Source: DATAVK01 sp036267755 (GTDB lineage Bacteria; Actinomycetota; Actinomycetes; JAFAQI01). Taken from it: 64,000 nucleotides of DNA. The stretch is from positions 1 to 64,000 of the forward strand of contig DATAVK010000062.1 of the NCBI GenBank assembly GCA_036267755.1. The letters run 5' to 3'. A program made the translations under genes and the position numbers. Shown piece after piece: positions 25,270 to 33,906 of the stretch (within the stretch, counting starts at the first letter, position 1; every line of letters begins with the position of its first letter). The notes below the pieces were generated by a model that was given only the letters and a program-made list of their open reading frames with translations, was not told the origin of the DNA and searched no databases.

Positions 25270-25377
25270 GCCTCCGCACGACGGGTAGCCGAAACTCACA
25301 GGCAACGAGTAGGTTCTCCAAAGCGTCTATTGGGTACGTTGCGCAACACTCTGCCTAACGACGACCTGAGGAGCCCC

Positions 25378-25644
25378 GTGAAGCTTTCAACGAGGTCGCT
25401 GTTCGAGTCCGAGATGGTGGAGCAGGTCCAGGCCGCCGAGGTCGCTGTCCGCGAAGCCGAGAGCAGCGATGACGCGCTGTCCGTAGACGTCGCACGCAAC
25501 CACCTCGACAACCTGCTGTCACTCGCCCGGCGCAACGGGCTGGCGATCAGCTCGGAGTTCAGCAGCGCGCCGACACCGCCACGTTCGATCACCCTCACCG
25601 TGGTGGACGGCGACGGTGCGGAAGCCATCGCTCCGGCCGTCTGA
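25378..25644 (+). CDS. small hypothetical protein, 88 aa
   Basis: Starts GTG with GAGGAG 6-7 nt upstream (VKLSTRSLFESEMVEQVQAA). Predicted two long helices, acidic, then a short beta strand SITLTVVDGD near the C-terminus. Possibly read from the sigma gene upstream or from its own promoter; the upstream gap contains the perfect palindrome GTTGCGCAAC (25338-25347). Followed by a strong hairpin terminator. Family not recognised. Confidence 0.7.
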   Translation: MKLSTRSLFESEMVEQVQAAEVAVREAESSDDALSVDVARNHLDNLLSLARRNGLAISSEFSSAPTPPRSITLTVVDGDGAEAIAPAV

Positions 25645-25670
25645 CTCCCCCGGGGCTCAGCAGATACGAC

Positions 25671-25711
25671 AAACGGCGGCGAGGTCCCTCACAGGGATCT
25701 CGCCGCCGTTT
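25671..25711. terminator. 19-bp hairpin terminator between convergent genes
   Basis: Arms AAACGGCGGCGAGGTCCCT (25671-25689) and AGGGATCTCGCCGCCGTTT (25693-25711) pair over 19 bp with one G-T wobble and a 3-nt loop. The A-rich and T-rich ends make it usable in both directions, for the 88-aa gene on plus and msrA on minus. Confidence 0.85.
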
Positions 25712-25745
25712 CGTTGGGTCGAGCGACTTTGTTGTCAGGCGATCG

Positions 25746-26399
25746 TTACATCGTCGCGACGCCCACCGGGCAGCTGGCGCCGGTCGCGTGGACCGGGCAG
25801 TAACCGTTGGGGTTCTTCGCGAGGTACTGCTGGTGGTAACCCTCGGCGTAGTAGAACTCCCCCGCCGGCGCGATCTCGGTCGTGATCTCGCCGTACCCCA
25901 TCGCGGTCAGCGCGGGCTGGAACGCATCCCGCGTCTGAATCGCGGCCTGCTTCTGCGCGTCGGAGGTGAAGTAGATCGCGGAGCGGTACGACGTGCCCAC
26001 GTCATTGCCCTGCCGCATGCCCTCGGTCGGGTTGTGGCCCTCCCAGAAGGTCTTGAGGATCTGCGCGTAGCTGACCTTGGCCGGGTCGAAGACGACCTTC
26101 ACCGTCTCGGCATGCCCGGTCCGGTCGGAGCAGACCTCCTCATACGTCGGGTTCGGCGTCACGCCGCCCTGGTAGCCAACTGCCGTGGTGTAGACCCCCG
26201 GGATCGACCAGAACTCCTTCTCGGCCCCCCAGAAGCACCCCATGGCGACGTAAGCAACCTCGAGCCCGTCCGGGTACGGCGGCTCAAGCGGGGTCCCGAG
26301 GACCTCGTGACGCTCCGGTACGGCGAAACGCCGCTCCTCGCGTCCCGCGAGCGCGTGCTCCGGGTCGATGATGGTCGTCTTGTGGTGTGAGAACAACAT
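25746..26399 (-). CDS. msrA: peptide methionine-S-sulfoxide reductase MsrA
   Basis: Repairs oxidised methionine in proteins. 217 aa; catalytic motif GCFWG at 54-58 with Cys55, followed by AEKEFWSIPGV, and the substrate-binding VGYQGG. Recycling cysteines are in NGYCPVHATGASCPVG near the C-terminus. The 45 residues before the catalytic domain match the longer actinobacterial MsrA form. ATG at 26399 has GAAGG upstream. Divergent from the Nudix gene across 46 bp. Confidence 0.95.
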   Translation of the reverse strand: MLFSHHKTTIIDPEHALAGREERRFAVPERHEVLGTPLEPPYPDGLEVAYVAMGCFWGAEKEFWSIPGVYTTAVGYQGGVTPNPTYEEVCSDRTGHAETVKVVFDPAKVSYAQILKTFWEGHNPTEGMRQGNDVGTSYRSAIYFTSDAQKQAAIQTRDAFQPALTAMGYGEITTEIAPAGEFYYAEGYHQQYLAKNPNGYCPVHATGASCPVGVATM

Positions 26400-26445
26400 G
26401 TGCCCACCTTCTCTTTGCGGGTGTGTCTAGTGCAACAGTGAAGGG

Positions 26446-26916
26446 GTGGTCGACGTTCCCGCAACCCCACTGCGGCTCGACGGTGACGGGTGGGTCCGTT
26501 GCTCCCTCGGCCACAAGCACTGGGGCGTCCACGGGGCCGCTGGGCTGCTGGTCCGCGCGCCGGACGACGAAGGCGTCGACCGGGTGCTGCTACAGCGGCG
26601 CGCCTGGTGGACCCACCACGGTGACAGCTGGGGCGTGCCCGGCGGCGCCCGGATGTCCACCGAGACGCCGGAGCAGGCCGCCTGGCGCGAGATCGGCGAA
26701 GAAGTCGACATCGATCTGTCGGACGTGACGATCGACGGGCTCCACACCGACGACCACGGCGGATGGACCTACTGGACGGTGCTGGCCAGGGCGCCGCACA
26801 TCGTCCCCGCCGACGGGCACAGCCGGGAGACCGCCGAGGTCAGGTGGGTACGCCAGGACGACGTACGACGGCTCCCACTGCATCCGGGCTTTGCGGCTAC
26901 CTGGCCGCGACTGTGA
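26446..26916 (+). CDS. Nudix hydrolase
   Basis: Hydrolase of 156 aa that would cleave a nucleoside diphosphate linked to another group. The Nudix box spans residues 67-89 (G-x5-E-x7-RE-x2-EE) and retains all catalytic glutamates; the final Gly of the consensus is Asp88. An N-terminal strand with WGVHGAAGLLV precedes it. GTG start at 26446. Its 3' end overlaps the convergent aminotransferase gene by 20 bp. Substrate unknown. Confidence 0.9.
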   Translation: MVDVPATPLRLDGDGWVRCSLGHKHWGVHGAAGLLVRAPDDEGVDRVLLQRRAWWTHHGDSWGVPGGARMSTETPEQAAWREIGEEVDIDLSDVTIDGLHTDDHGGWTYWTVLARAPHIVPADGHSRETAEVRWVRQDDVRRLPLHPGFAATWPRL

Positions 26917-28036
26917 GCACCCCCGGCAGCACCGACGCCAGCCGCTCGTAATCGGCCGGGGTGTTGTAAAGCTGCCCGCACACCCGTAGCCAGGCGTGCC
27001 CGTGCAGCGACAGCACCGCGACCTCGAACCCATGCTCGTCGTGCAGCCGCTCGCGAAGCGCGCGCCCTTCGGCCAGGTCAAGCTCCACCGGAAGCGCCAC
27101 GATCCGCATCGCCGCGGTCATCCCGGGCGGCTTTGGCGATCTGGTGCCAAGCGCCGCAGCCAGCAGATCCGCGCCGGTGTCGACCAGCTCACGCTGCCGG
27201 GTCCGGGCGGTCTCCCAGCCGATCTGCTCCCAGTAGTCGAGGGCCGCGGGAACGCTCAGCAGGGGCACCGGATCCTTGGTTCCGGTCCAGTCGAACGCCG
27301 GCTGGAAGCCCGCGGTGTAGTCGTGCGAGGCAACTAACGGCCGGATGAGCGGCTGCCAACTCGGCGCGACGTGAAGCGCCGCGAGCCCACGCTGGCAGCA
27401 GACCCACTTGTGCAGGTTCCCCACCCAGAAGTCGGCGCCCGTGGCCTGCAGGTCCACGGCCACCTGGCCCGGCATGTGCGCGGCGTCGACGAGCACCGGG
27501 ATCCCCCGCTCATGGGCGGCGGCCACGATTTCGGCGACCGGGAAGTACATGCCGCTGGGCGACGCGATGCCGTCGACGACCAGCAGCCGGGTCCGCGGTG
27601 TGGCCCGGTCCAGAATCGCCGTCACGACGTCCGCGGTGCTCGCGACCTCCATCGGCACGTGAGCTGACACCGTCTCGACGCCGTACCGCTGCGTGACAAC
27701 CGCGAGCTGTGCGCTCACCGCGGGATAGCAGTGATCCGTCGTCAGCACCTCGTCACCGGGAGCCATCGAGGCGGTGAGCACGGCGAGCACAGTGGCGGTT
27801 CCGGTCGTCGCGTTGTCGACGAACGCGAGGTTCGCCGGGTCGGCCCCGAGCAGGCCAGCGACCCGGCCGCGTACCTCGTCGATCCGATCGGGCAGCCGTC
27901 GTACCAGCAGGTCCGCGGGGTTGCGCTCCACCTCGCGCCGGATCTCGGCCGCCGCCTCGGCGACGGGAACGGGGAGTACGCCGAAACTGCCGTGGTTGAG
28001 GTAGGTGATCTGCGGGTCGAGCTGCCATTCGGTCAC
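26897..28036 (-). CDS. PLP-dependent class V aminotransferase, isopenicillin-N epimerase-like
   Basis: Fold-type I PLP enzyme of 379 aa. NHGSFGVLP at the N-terminus, VLVDAAHMPGQVAVD with the PLP-interacting Asp/His, and the Schiff-base Lys210 in GNLHKWVC identify the isopenicillin-N epimerase/cysteine desulfurase-like branch. Members act as epimerases, desulfurases or ergothioneine C-S lyases; no neighbour fixes the substrate. GTG start at 28036 with GGTGGAG upstream. Confidence 0.88.
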   Translation of the reverse strand: MTEWQLDPQITYLNHGSFGVLPVPVAEAAAEIRREVERNPADLLVRRLPDRIDEVRGRVAGLLGADPANLAFVDNATTGTATVLAVLTASMAPGDEVLTTDHCYPAVSAQLAVVTQRYGVETVSAHVPMEVASTADVVTAILDRATPRTRLLVVDGIASPSGMYFPVAEIVAAAHERGIPVLVDAAHMPGQVAVDLQATGADFWVGNLHKWVCCQRGLAALHVAPSWQPLIRPLVASHDYTAGFQPAFDWTGTKDPVPLLSVPAALDYWEQIGWETARTRQRELVDTGADLLAAALGTRSPKPPGMTAAMRIVALPVELDLAEGRALRERLHDEHGFEVAVLSLHGHAWLRVCGQLYNTPADYERLASVLPGVLTVAAR

Positions 28037-28077
28037 CGCTCCACCGTTTCACGGTGCGCTGCGATCACCGCAGCGAT

Positions 28078-28401
28078 TTACAGGTAGAGCCCGGGAGCGG
28101 CGTCTTCCAGCCGTTCGCTCGCTACAGCGTGGATGTCCCGCTCCCGCAGGACGACGTGCATGCTGCCGTGCAGCTCGACCTCGGCCCGGTCCTCCGGGTC
28201 GAACAGCACCCGGTCGCCAACCTGAAGCGTGCGGACGCTGCCGCCCGTGGCGGTCACCTCGGCCCAGGCCAGACGCTTTCCGAGCTGGGCAGTCGCGGGG
28301 ATGACGATGCCCGCGTTGGACCGCCGCTCGCCGGCCTCGTCGTCGATGGTGACGAGCACCCGATCGTGCAGCATCTGGATCGGCAGCTTCTCTGCAGGCA
28401 C
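28078..28401 (-). CDS. GroES-like co-chaperonin domain protein
   Basis: Stand-alone GroES-fold protein, 107 aa. LHDRVLVTIDD, SNAGIVIPA, GDRVLFDPED and VELHGSMHVVLRERDIHAV follow the GroES beta-barrel order. The mobile-loop sequence (ERRSNAGIVIPATAQ) is shortened relative to true GroES and no groEL is adjacent, so this is likely the divergent second copy found in many actinobacteria rather than the main co-chaperonin. It lies 9 bp from the convergent-side MFS gene and may be co-transcribed with it. Confidence 0.82.
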   Translation of the reverse strand: MPAEKLPIQMLHDRVLVTIDDEAGERRSNAGIVIPATAQLGKRLAWAEVTATGGSVRTLQVGDRVLFDPEDRAEVELHGSMHVVLRERDIHAVASERLEDAAPGLYL

Positions 28402-28410
28402 GTCACGACG

Positions 28411-29586
28411 TTACCGGTCCACCGGCTGCCTCGGCCGAGCTGTCTTCGCAGCTGGGAATGCCGCCGCGACGACAGCAACAGCTCCCGCGAGGGCGAACGT
28501 CGGGCGGGCGCCCAAGCCGTCGACGCTGACGCCGCCCAGCGACGATCCGGCCGCCGTACCGATCAGGAAAGCCGTGCTCAGCCAGCCGAACGCCTCCGTC
28601 GTCGACCCCTCGGGCGCGGCCACACTGATCCGGGTGTAGAGCCGGGCGAGGGACGGTGCGAGCGCCAAGCCGCTGCACCACAGCACCGCGGCGAGCACAA
28701 TGTTGTCCGGCGAGAGCGCCGACACGGTGAGAAGCACCGCGAAACAGGTGATCGTGCCGGCCAGGCCGCGGTCGGTGACGGCGCCGGCCGGGGAGCCGAA
28801 CCACAGGCCACCGACCAGAGATCCGGCGCTCCAGATCACCAGCACGATTCCGGACTTCGCCGATGCCTCCCGGCCACCGACGAAGGCGACCGTCGCGATC
28901 TCGGTCATCGCGAAGCAGACGGTGAGGCAGCAGCCGGTCGCGACGTACCCGAGGACCCCGGTGCCGCGCAGCACCCGATGCCGTGGCGGTCGCACCGTCC
29001 GCCCTACCGTCCCGAACGGCGGCGCGGTGACGTAGGCGACGACCCCCAGCAGCCCGAGTACGCCGGTCGCGACCACGGCGGTGCGCGGCCCGGCGGTGCC
29101 GGCGATCAAGGCGACCAGCCCCGGCCCGGCGATGTACACCAGCTCCTGCGCCGTGGCCTCGAGCCCGAACACCCGCTGCGACAGCGACGGGTCGAGCACC
29201 CGCGCCCACATGCTGCGGGTCACCGCGGTGATCGGCGGCGTGGCGATTCCGATAACCGCGCAGATCGCCAGCTGCCCGCCGAACCGGCCGTCGGCGTCGA
29301 CCGCCAACGCCACCAGCGCGGCGGCGTACCACGTCGAGGCGAACGCCAGCACCGGTCGGGCGCCGCGCCGGTCGACGGCGCGGGCGAGCAGTACGCCCGA
29401 GATGCCACCCGTGATGACCGACGCCCCAGTGGCGAGACCGGCCCGTGCATACCCGTCGCGGGGCGCGAGAAGCAGCAGGATCGCGAGGCTGACCATGCCC
29501 TGCGGCAACCGGGCCAACAGCGAGGTGAACAGCAGCCGCGACACGTGTTGGGTGCGCAGGAGCTCGACGTAGCCGCGCGACCTCAC
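28411..29586 (-). CDS. MFS transporter
   Basis: Membrane transporter of 391 aa with twelve predicted spans and the MFS motif A-like ARAVDRRGARPVL between spans 2 and 3. It belongs to the drug/metabolite efflux type of MFS proteins without further assignment. The GTG at 29586 overlaps the stop of the upstream TrmH-family gene (GTGA), so the two are translationally coupled. Confidence 0.85.
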   Translation of the reverse strand: MRSRGYVELLRTQHVSRLLFTSLLARLPQGMVSLAILLLLAPRDGYARAGLATGASVITGGISGVLLARAVDRRGARPVLAFASTWYAAALVALAVDADGRFGGQLAICAVIGIATPPITAVTRSMWARVLDPSLSQRVFGLEATAQELVYIAGPGLVALIAGTAGPRTAVVATGVLGLLGVVAYVTAPPFGTVGRTVRPPRHRVLRGTGVLGYVATGCCLTVCFAMTEIATVAFVGGREASAKSGIVLVIWSAGSLVGGLWFGSPAGAVTDRGLAGTITCFAVLLTVSALSPDNIVLAAVLWCSGLALAPSLARLYTRISVAAPEGSTTEAFGWLSTAFLIGTAAGSSLGGVSVDGLGARPTFALAGAVAVVAAAFPAAKTARPRQPVDR

Positions 29587-30203
29587 CCGCTCGCCTGCCG
29601 GTGACCAGTCCCGTGGCGGCGATGCCACTCGAACATTGCAATCCCGCTGGCGACCCCGGCGTTGATCGACCGGGTCGAGCCGAGCTGCGGAACGTGCAGC
29701 ACCTGCTTAACCGCCGCCCGCGCGGCCTGGCTCAGGCCGGGGCCCTCCTGCCCGAAGACCAGCACGCAACGCAGCGGGAGATCGGCATCGAGGATGCTCG
29801 CCGACCCGGGTAGCAGGTCGATCCCGACGAGTGGGAGGTCTTCGGCAGCCGCCCACAAGGCCAGGTCGTCGATGTCGGGATGATGCCGTACGTCGACGTA
29901 GCGGTCGGTGACCATGGCGCCTCGACGATTCCAGCGCCGATTGCCGACGATGTGCACCGCCTCAGCGAGGAACGCGTTGGCGTTGCGGACCACCGTGCCG
30001 ATGTTGAAGTCGTGCTGCCAGTTCTCGATCGCGACGTGGAACGGCCGACGGTGGGCGGCCAGGTCGGCGACTATCGCCTCGTGGCTCCAGTAGCGGTACC
30101 GGTCGACGACGTTGCGCCGGTCGCCCTCGGCCAGCAGAGCCGGGTCCAGCCGCGGATCGTCGGGCCAGGGCCGGGGGTGCGGCCCCACGCCCACCTGGTC
30201 CAC
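29583..30203 (-). CDS. TrmH/SpoU-family RNA 2'-O-methyltransferase
   Basis: SAM-dependent SPOUT methyltransferase of 206 aa that modifies ribose in tRNA or rRNA. Motif 1 NIGTVVRNANAF, motif 2 LVFGQEGPGLS and motif 3 VPQLGSTRSINAGVASGIAMFEW are all intact. GTG at 30203 is used; a TTG at 30230 would add nine residues. Target RNA is not evident. Confidence 0.9.
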   Translation of the reverse strand: MDQVGVGPHPRPWPDDPRLDPALLAEGDRRNVVDRYRYWSHEAIVADLAAHRRPFHVAIENWQHDFNIGTVVRNANAFLAEAVHIVGNRRWNRRGAMVTDRYVDVRHHPDIDDLALWAAAEDLPLVGIDLLPGSASILDADLPLRCVLVFGQEGPGLSQAARAAVKQVLHVPQLGSTRSINAGVASGIAMFEWHRRHGTGHRQASG

Positions 30204-30285
30204 GCCGCCATTGTCCCCCGGCTCAGCCAACTGATTTCACCCGGTTGGACGGCGTCGGCTGCCGGTTTCTGCCAGGAAGTCCCCC

Positions 30286-30291
30286 TACAGT
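30286..30291 (+). promoter_or_regulatory. -10 element TACAGT of a leaderless promoter
   Basis: TACAGT (TANNNT) ends exactly 7 nt before the ATG at 30299. Confidence 0.6.
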
Positions 30292-30298
30292 GCCTGTG

Positions 30299-31531
30299 AT
30301 GCGCACCGTGTCACACCGTCCGGTCCGGGCAGCAGTCGTCATCGGGCTCGCCGCGATCGGCGTCTCCGTCGCCGTCGCAGCTCCGGCATCGGCATCACCG
30401 AGGTCGCAGCTGCGGCATCAGGTCAGCGCGTCGTTTCGGGGCAGCACAGCCCGCGACGTGCACTACAACGTCCAGATCGCCGGCGGTCCGACGCTGACTC
30501 GACACTCGAACCTGACGTCCCGTCCCGCCAGCAACGAGAAGCTGATCACGACCGAGACCCTGCTCGCGCAAATCGGCCCCAGCTTTGAGTACCGCACCAC
30601 CTTCTACGTGACGGCGCCGGTGTCCGACGGGGTCGAGGACGGTGACCTGATCGTGGTGGGTGGCGGCGACCCCACGCTGACCAGCAGCGAGCTCGGCCTA
30701 CTCGGCAAGGACCTGCACCAGGCCGGTCTGCACAAGGTCACCGGGAACCTGGTGATCGACGACTCGCGCTACAACCACTGGACCACCGCGCCGGGCTGGA
30801 AGCACGGCTTCCTGCCGGACGAGAGCGGTCCGATCGACGCGTTCTCCGTCGACAGCGACGCCCACGGGCACTCCTCGTCGTACCTCGCGGATCCGACCCT
30901 CGCCAATGCGAAGATCTTGCGCAAGGAGCTGCACAGCGCGCACATCGCGATTTCCGGCAGCGACAAGGCAGGCCGGCTGCCGGCCGACGCGACACTGTTG
31001 CGGGTCCACCGATCCGGCGCGCTCAGCCAGATCGTTCGCGAGACGCTCACCGTCTCGGACAACTACAACGCCGAGATGATGCTTCGGGAGGCCGGCTACC
31101 AGGCCTCCGGCGAGGGCACCCGGACCAGCGGGATCGCGGCGATCCGGGCGGAGGCCAAGCACCTGCACGTCAAGCTGGGACGGATCGAGGACGGCTCCGG
31201 CCTGTCCTACCTGGACGCTGAGTCACCTCGCGACATCACGAGATGGCTCCATGCCATCCACGGTTCGAATCAGTTCCACGAGATCTACACGTCGGTGCCG
31301 ACGTCCTGCCGCACCGGGACGCTGGAGTTTCGGCTCTGCGGAGCGCACGTCGCCAGCCGGGTCCACGCGAAGACCGGCACGCTCGATCACGACGTCGCGC
31401 TGTCCGGCTGGACCCACACCCGATCGGGTCGACTCGTGACGTTCTCGTTCCTGCTGAGCAAGGTCCACTCCACGGCGACCGCGGAGACCCATCTCGACGC
31501 CGCGGTCTCGCGGATCGCCCGCTACCGCTGA
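30299..31531 (+). CDS. dacB: D-alanyl-D-alanine carboxypeptidase/endopeptidase, PBP4 family (S13)
   Basis: Exported penicillin-binding protein of 410 aa that trims peptidoglycan stem peptides. A signal peptide (VIGLAAIGVSVAVAAPASA) precedes the S13 domain. Active-site motifs are S78-NEK (SxxK), SDN in TVSDNYNAEMM, and KTG in HAKTGTLD. Like mycobacterial PBP4 it has the inserted domain between SxxK and SDN. Leaderless promoter at 30286. Its last 10 bp overlap the convergent fahA end. Confidence 0.9.
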   Translation: MRTVSHRPVRAAVVIGLAAIGVSVAVAAPASASPRSQLRHQVSASFRGSTARDVHYNVQIAGGPTLTRHSNLTSRPASNEKLITTETLLAQIGPSFEYRTTFYVTAPVSDGVEDGDLIVVGGGDPTLTSSELGLLGKDLHQAGLHKVTGNLVIDDSRYNHWTTAPGWKHGFLPDESGPIDAFSVDSDAHGHSSSYLADPTLANAKILRKELHSAHIAISGSDKAGRLPADATLLRVHRSGALSQIVRETLTVSDNYNAEMMLREAGYQASGEGTRTSGIAAIRAEAKHLHVKLGRIEDGSGLSYLDAESPRDITRWLHAIHGSNQFHEIYTSVPTSCRTGTLEFRLCGAHVASRVHAKTGTLDHDVALSGWTHTRSGRLVTFSFLLSKVHSTATAETHLDAAVSRIARYR

Positions 31532-32643
31532 GTGACGACGCGACCCGACACCGATCCGAGGTCGAGCCGCGATCCGTCCGTGGCCGGCGCGGTCGCTGTG
31601 ATCACCACCTCGTCACCGTCGGCCAGGTAACGCTGATTGCGCCATCGCTCGAGCAGCGATCCCACCTGGTCGCGGTCCGGCCCACTGACGGTGCCCGAGG
31701 CGAAGAGGTCTCCGGTGCGCAGCGTCGCGCCGTTCGCGGTGAGGTGAGCCATCATCTGCGCCGGCGAGAAGTGCATCGTCCGGTACGGCGGCCGCGAGAC
31801 CACCTCCCCATTGATGCTCAGCTCCAGGTCGAGGTCCAGGCCCCAAGGCTCGGTCTCGACCAAGTACGGCGATAAATCGCTGCCCGCAGCCGGGACCGGC
31901 ACCCGGGCCGCCGCCAGCGCATCGAGCGGGACCACCCACGGCGAGACCGAGGTCTGGAACGACTTGCCGAGGAACGGGCCGAGCGGCACCGTCTCCCACA
32001 TCTGGATGTCGCGCGCCGACCAGTCGTTGAGCAGCAGCAGGCCGAAGACGTGGTCCTCGAACCCACTCACCGGCACCGGCTTCCCAAGGGTCGAGCCAGT
32101 GCCGACGACGTACCCGACCTCAACCTCGACGTCGAGCGCCGCCGTCGGTTGGTAGGACGGTCGGTCGTCGTCCCCGGGCCCGGCGACGTGGCCGGACGGC
32201 CGGACCACCGGCGTGCCGCTCACCACCACGGTGCCGGCGCGACCGTGATAGCCGATCGGCTGATGCCGCCAGTTCGGCTGGAGTCCCGGCCTGCCGGGTC
32301 GCAGGATCCCGGCGACGTTCACCGCGTGGTTCTCGCTGGTGTAGAAGTCGACGTAGTCCGCGACGGTGAACGGCAGCAGCAGGTCCAGGTCGTCCAGCCA
32401 GGTGAGCGGCGGCTCGTCGGCGATCCAGTCGAGAACCGAGCGCCGGACGTCGCGCCACGCGTCCGGGCCGGCGGCGAGTAGCGGGTCGAGTGTCGGCGCG
32501 CTCAGCTCGGCTGCCAGCGGATGCGACATCTCCGTGGCGACCGGCCCGACGTCGAGCGCCTGATCCCCGACCCGGACCACGACCCTCGGCGGCCCGTCTC
32601 CGCCGCGCCCCACTGCCACGCCGTACGGATAGCACTCGCTCAC
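31522..32643 (-). CDS. fahA: fumarylacetoacetase
   Basis: Last enzyme of tyrosine/homogentisate degradation: cleaves fumarylacetoacetate to fumarate and acetoacetate. 373 aa. FAH signatures are YTSENHAVNVAGILRP, GYHGRAGTVVVSGTPV, the metal-ligand acidic residues in VEVEVGYVVG, and LLLNDWSARDIQMWE with FLGKSFQTSVSPW. GTG at 32643 overlaps the hmgA stop (GTGA), so hmgA and fahA are translationally coupled. Confidence 0.93.
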   Translation of the reverse strand: MSECYPYGVAVGRGGDGPPRVVVRVGDQALDVGPVATEMSHPLAAELSAPTLDPLLAAGPDAWRDVRRSVLDWIADEPPLTWLDDLDLLLPFTVADYVDFYTSENHAVNVAGILRPGRPGLQPNWRHQPIGYHGRAGTVVVSGTPVVRPSGHVAGPGDDDRPSYQPTAALDVEVEVGYVVGTGSTLGKPVPVSGFEDHVFGLLLLNDWSARDIQMWETVPLGPFLGKSFQTSVSPWVVPLDALAAARVPVPAAGSDLSPYLVETEPWGLDLDLELSINGEVVSRPPYRTMHFSPAQMMAHLTANGATLRTGDLFASGTVSGPDRDQVGSLLERWRNQRYLADGDEVVITATAPATDGSRLDLGSVSGRVVTQR

Positions 32644-33842
32644 GTCAGGCGCCGACCGGCCCACGACCAGGCGTAGCTCTCGTCCTCGCACTCGAGTCCC
32701 GCCGCCCCGAGCTCGAGCGGCCGGAACGTGTCCACCATGACGGCGAGCTCGTCGAAGAACTCCGCACCGAGGCTGCGTTCCACCGCTCCTGGCTGCGGGC
32801 CGTGGGCGTAACCGCCGGGATGCAGCGAGATCGACCCCTGCTCGATCCCGGATCCCTTGCGGGCCTCGTAGTCGCCGCCGCAGTAGAACATCACCTCGTC
32901 GCTGTCGACGTTGGAGTGGTAGTAGGGCACGGGGATCGCCAGCGGGTGGTAGTCGACCTTGCGCGGCACGAAGTTGCAGATCACGAAGTTGCCGCCTTCG
33001 AAGACCTGGTGCGCCGGCGGCGGCTGATGCACCCGCCCGGTGATCGGCTCGTAGTCGGAAACGTTGAAAACGTAGGGATAAAGGCAGCCGTCCCAGCCGA
33101 CGACGTCGAACGGGTGCGTCGCGTGGACGTGGATCGTGCCGCCGACACCGTTGCCACCCGGGGCGCGGTGCTTCACCCACACCTCGACGTCGTCGCCCTC
33201 GACGAGCATCGGCTCGGTCGGCCCGCGCAGGTCCCGCTCGCAGTACGGCGAGTGCTCGAGCAGCTGCCCGAACTTCGACAGGTAGCGCCGTGGCGGTGTG
33301 ATGTGGCTGTTGGCCTCGATGGCATAGCTACGCAGCGGCGCGCTGCCGTCGAGGACCCAGCGGTGGGTCGTCGCGCGCGGCACGATCACGTAGTCGCCCT
33401 GACCGACCGCCAACGACCCGAACACCGTCTCGACCACCGCGTTCCCGGCTTCGACGTACACGCACTCGTCGCCGAGTGCGTTCCGGTAGTACGGGGACGT
33501 CTCGCCGGCGACCGAGTACGAGATCCGTACGTCGGCATTGCCCAGCACCAGGCGGCGCCCGTTGACGGGGTCGAGTGCCTTCCACTCGTTGTCGCCGACC
33601 AGCGCGTGAAGCCGGAGATGGCGGGGCTTGAGCGGTTGGTTGGGCGTCGTCGTCTGCCCGGTGAGGTCCCAGGTCCTGGCATCAACGATGGCGGACGGGA
33701 TCCCGCGGTGGTAGAGCAGCGACGAGTCCGACGAGAACCCCTCTTCGCCCATCAGCTCCTCGGCGTAGAGCCCACCGTCGGGACGACGGTGCTGGGTGTG
33801 TCGCTTCGGCGGGACATCTCCCAGCTGCCGGTAGAACGCCAT
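32640..33842 (-). CDS. hmgA: homogentisate 1,2-dioxygenase
   Basis: Iron-dependent ring-cleavage dioxygenase, 400 aa, converting homogentisate to maleylacetoacetate. Conserved blocks: KHRAPGGNGVGGTIHVHATHPFDVVGWDG, the iron-ligand region PYYHSNVDSDEVMFYCGGDY and SISLHPGGYAHGPQPG. ATG at 33842 has GAGGAGG upstream. First gene of the hmgA-fahA pair; no maleylacetoacetate isomerase or 4-hydroxyphenylpyruvate dioxygenase is in the window. Divergent from the DUF6319-like gene. Confidence 0.95.
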   Translation of the reverse strand: MAFYRQLGDVPPKRHTQHRRPDGGLYAEELMGEEGFSSDSSLLYHRGIPSAIVDARTWDLTGQTTTPNQPLKPRHLRLHALVGDNEWKALDPVNGRRLVLGNADVRISYSVAGETSPYYRNALGDECVYVEAGNAVVETVFGSLAVGQGDYVIVPRATTHRWVLDGSAPLRSYAIEANSHITPPRRYLSKFGQLLEHSPYCERDLRGPTEPMLVEGDDVEVWVKHRAPGGNGVGGTIHVHATHPFDVVGWDGCLYPYVFNVSDYEPITGRVHQPPPAHQVFEGGNFVICNFVPRKVDYHPLAIPVPYYHSNVDSDEVMFYCGGDYEARKGSGIEQGSISLHPGGYAHGPQPGAVERSLGAEFFDELAVMVDTFRPLELGAAGLECEDESYAWSWAGRRLT

Positions 33843-33906
33843 GCGCGCCTCCTCGACGTCACCGTAACGCCTACCATCGCGACGTCCGCACGATCGAGGA
33901 GGCATC

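Noticed and set aside
32644..33180. N-terminal extension of fumarylacetoacetase
   Set aside because: It lies within hmgA in another frame; the coupled GTG at 32643 gives the expected protein.
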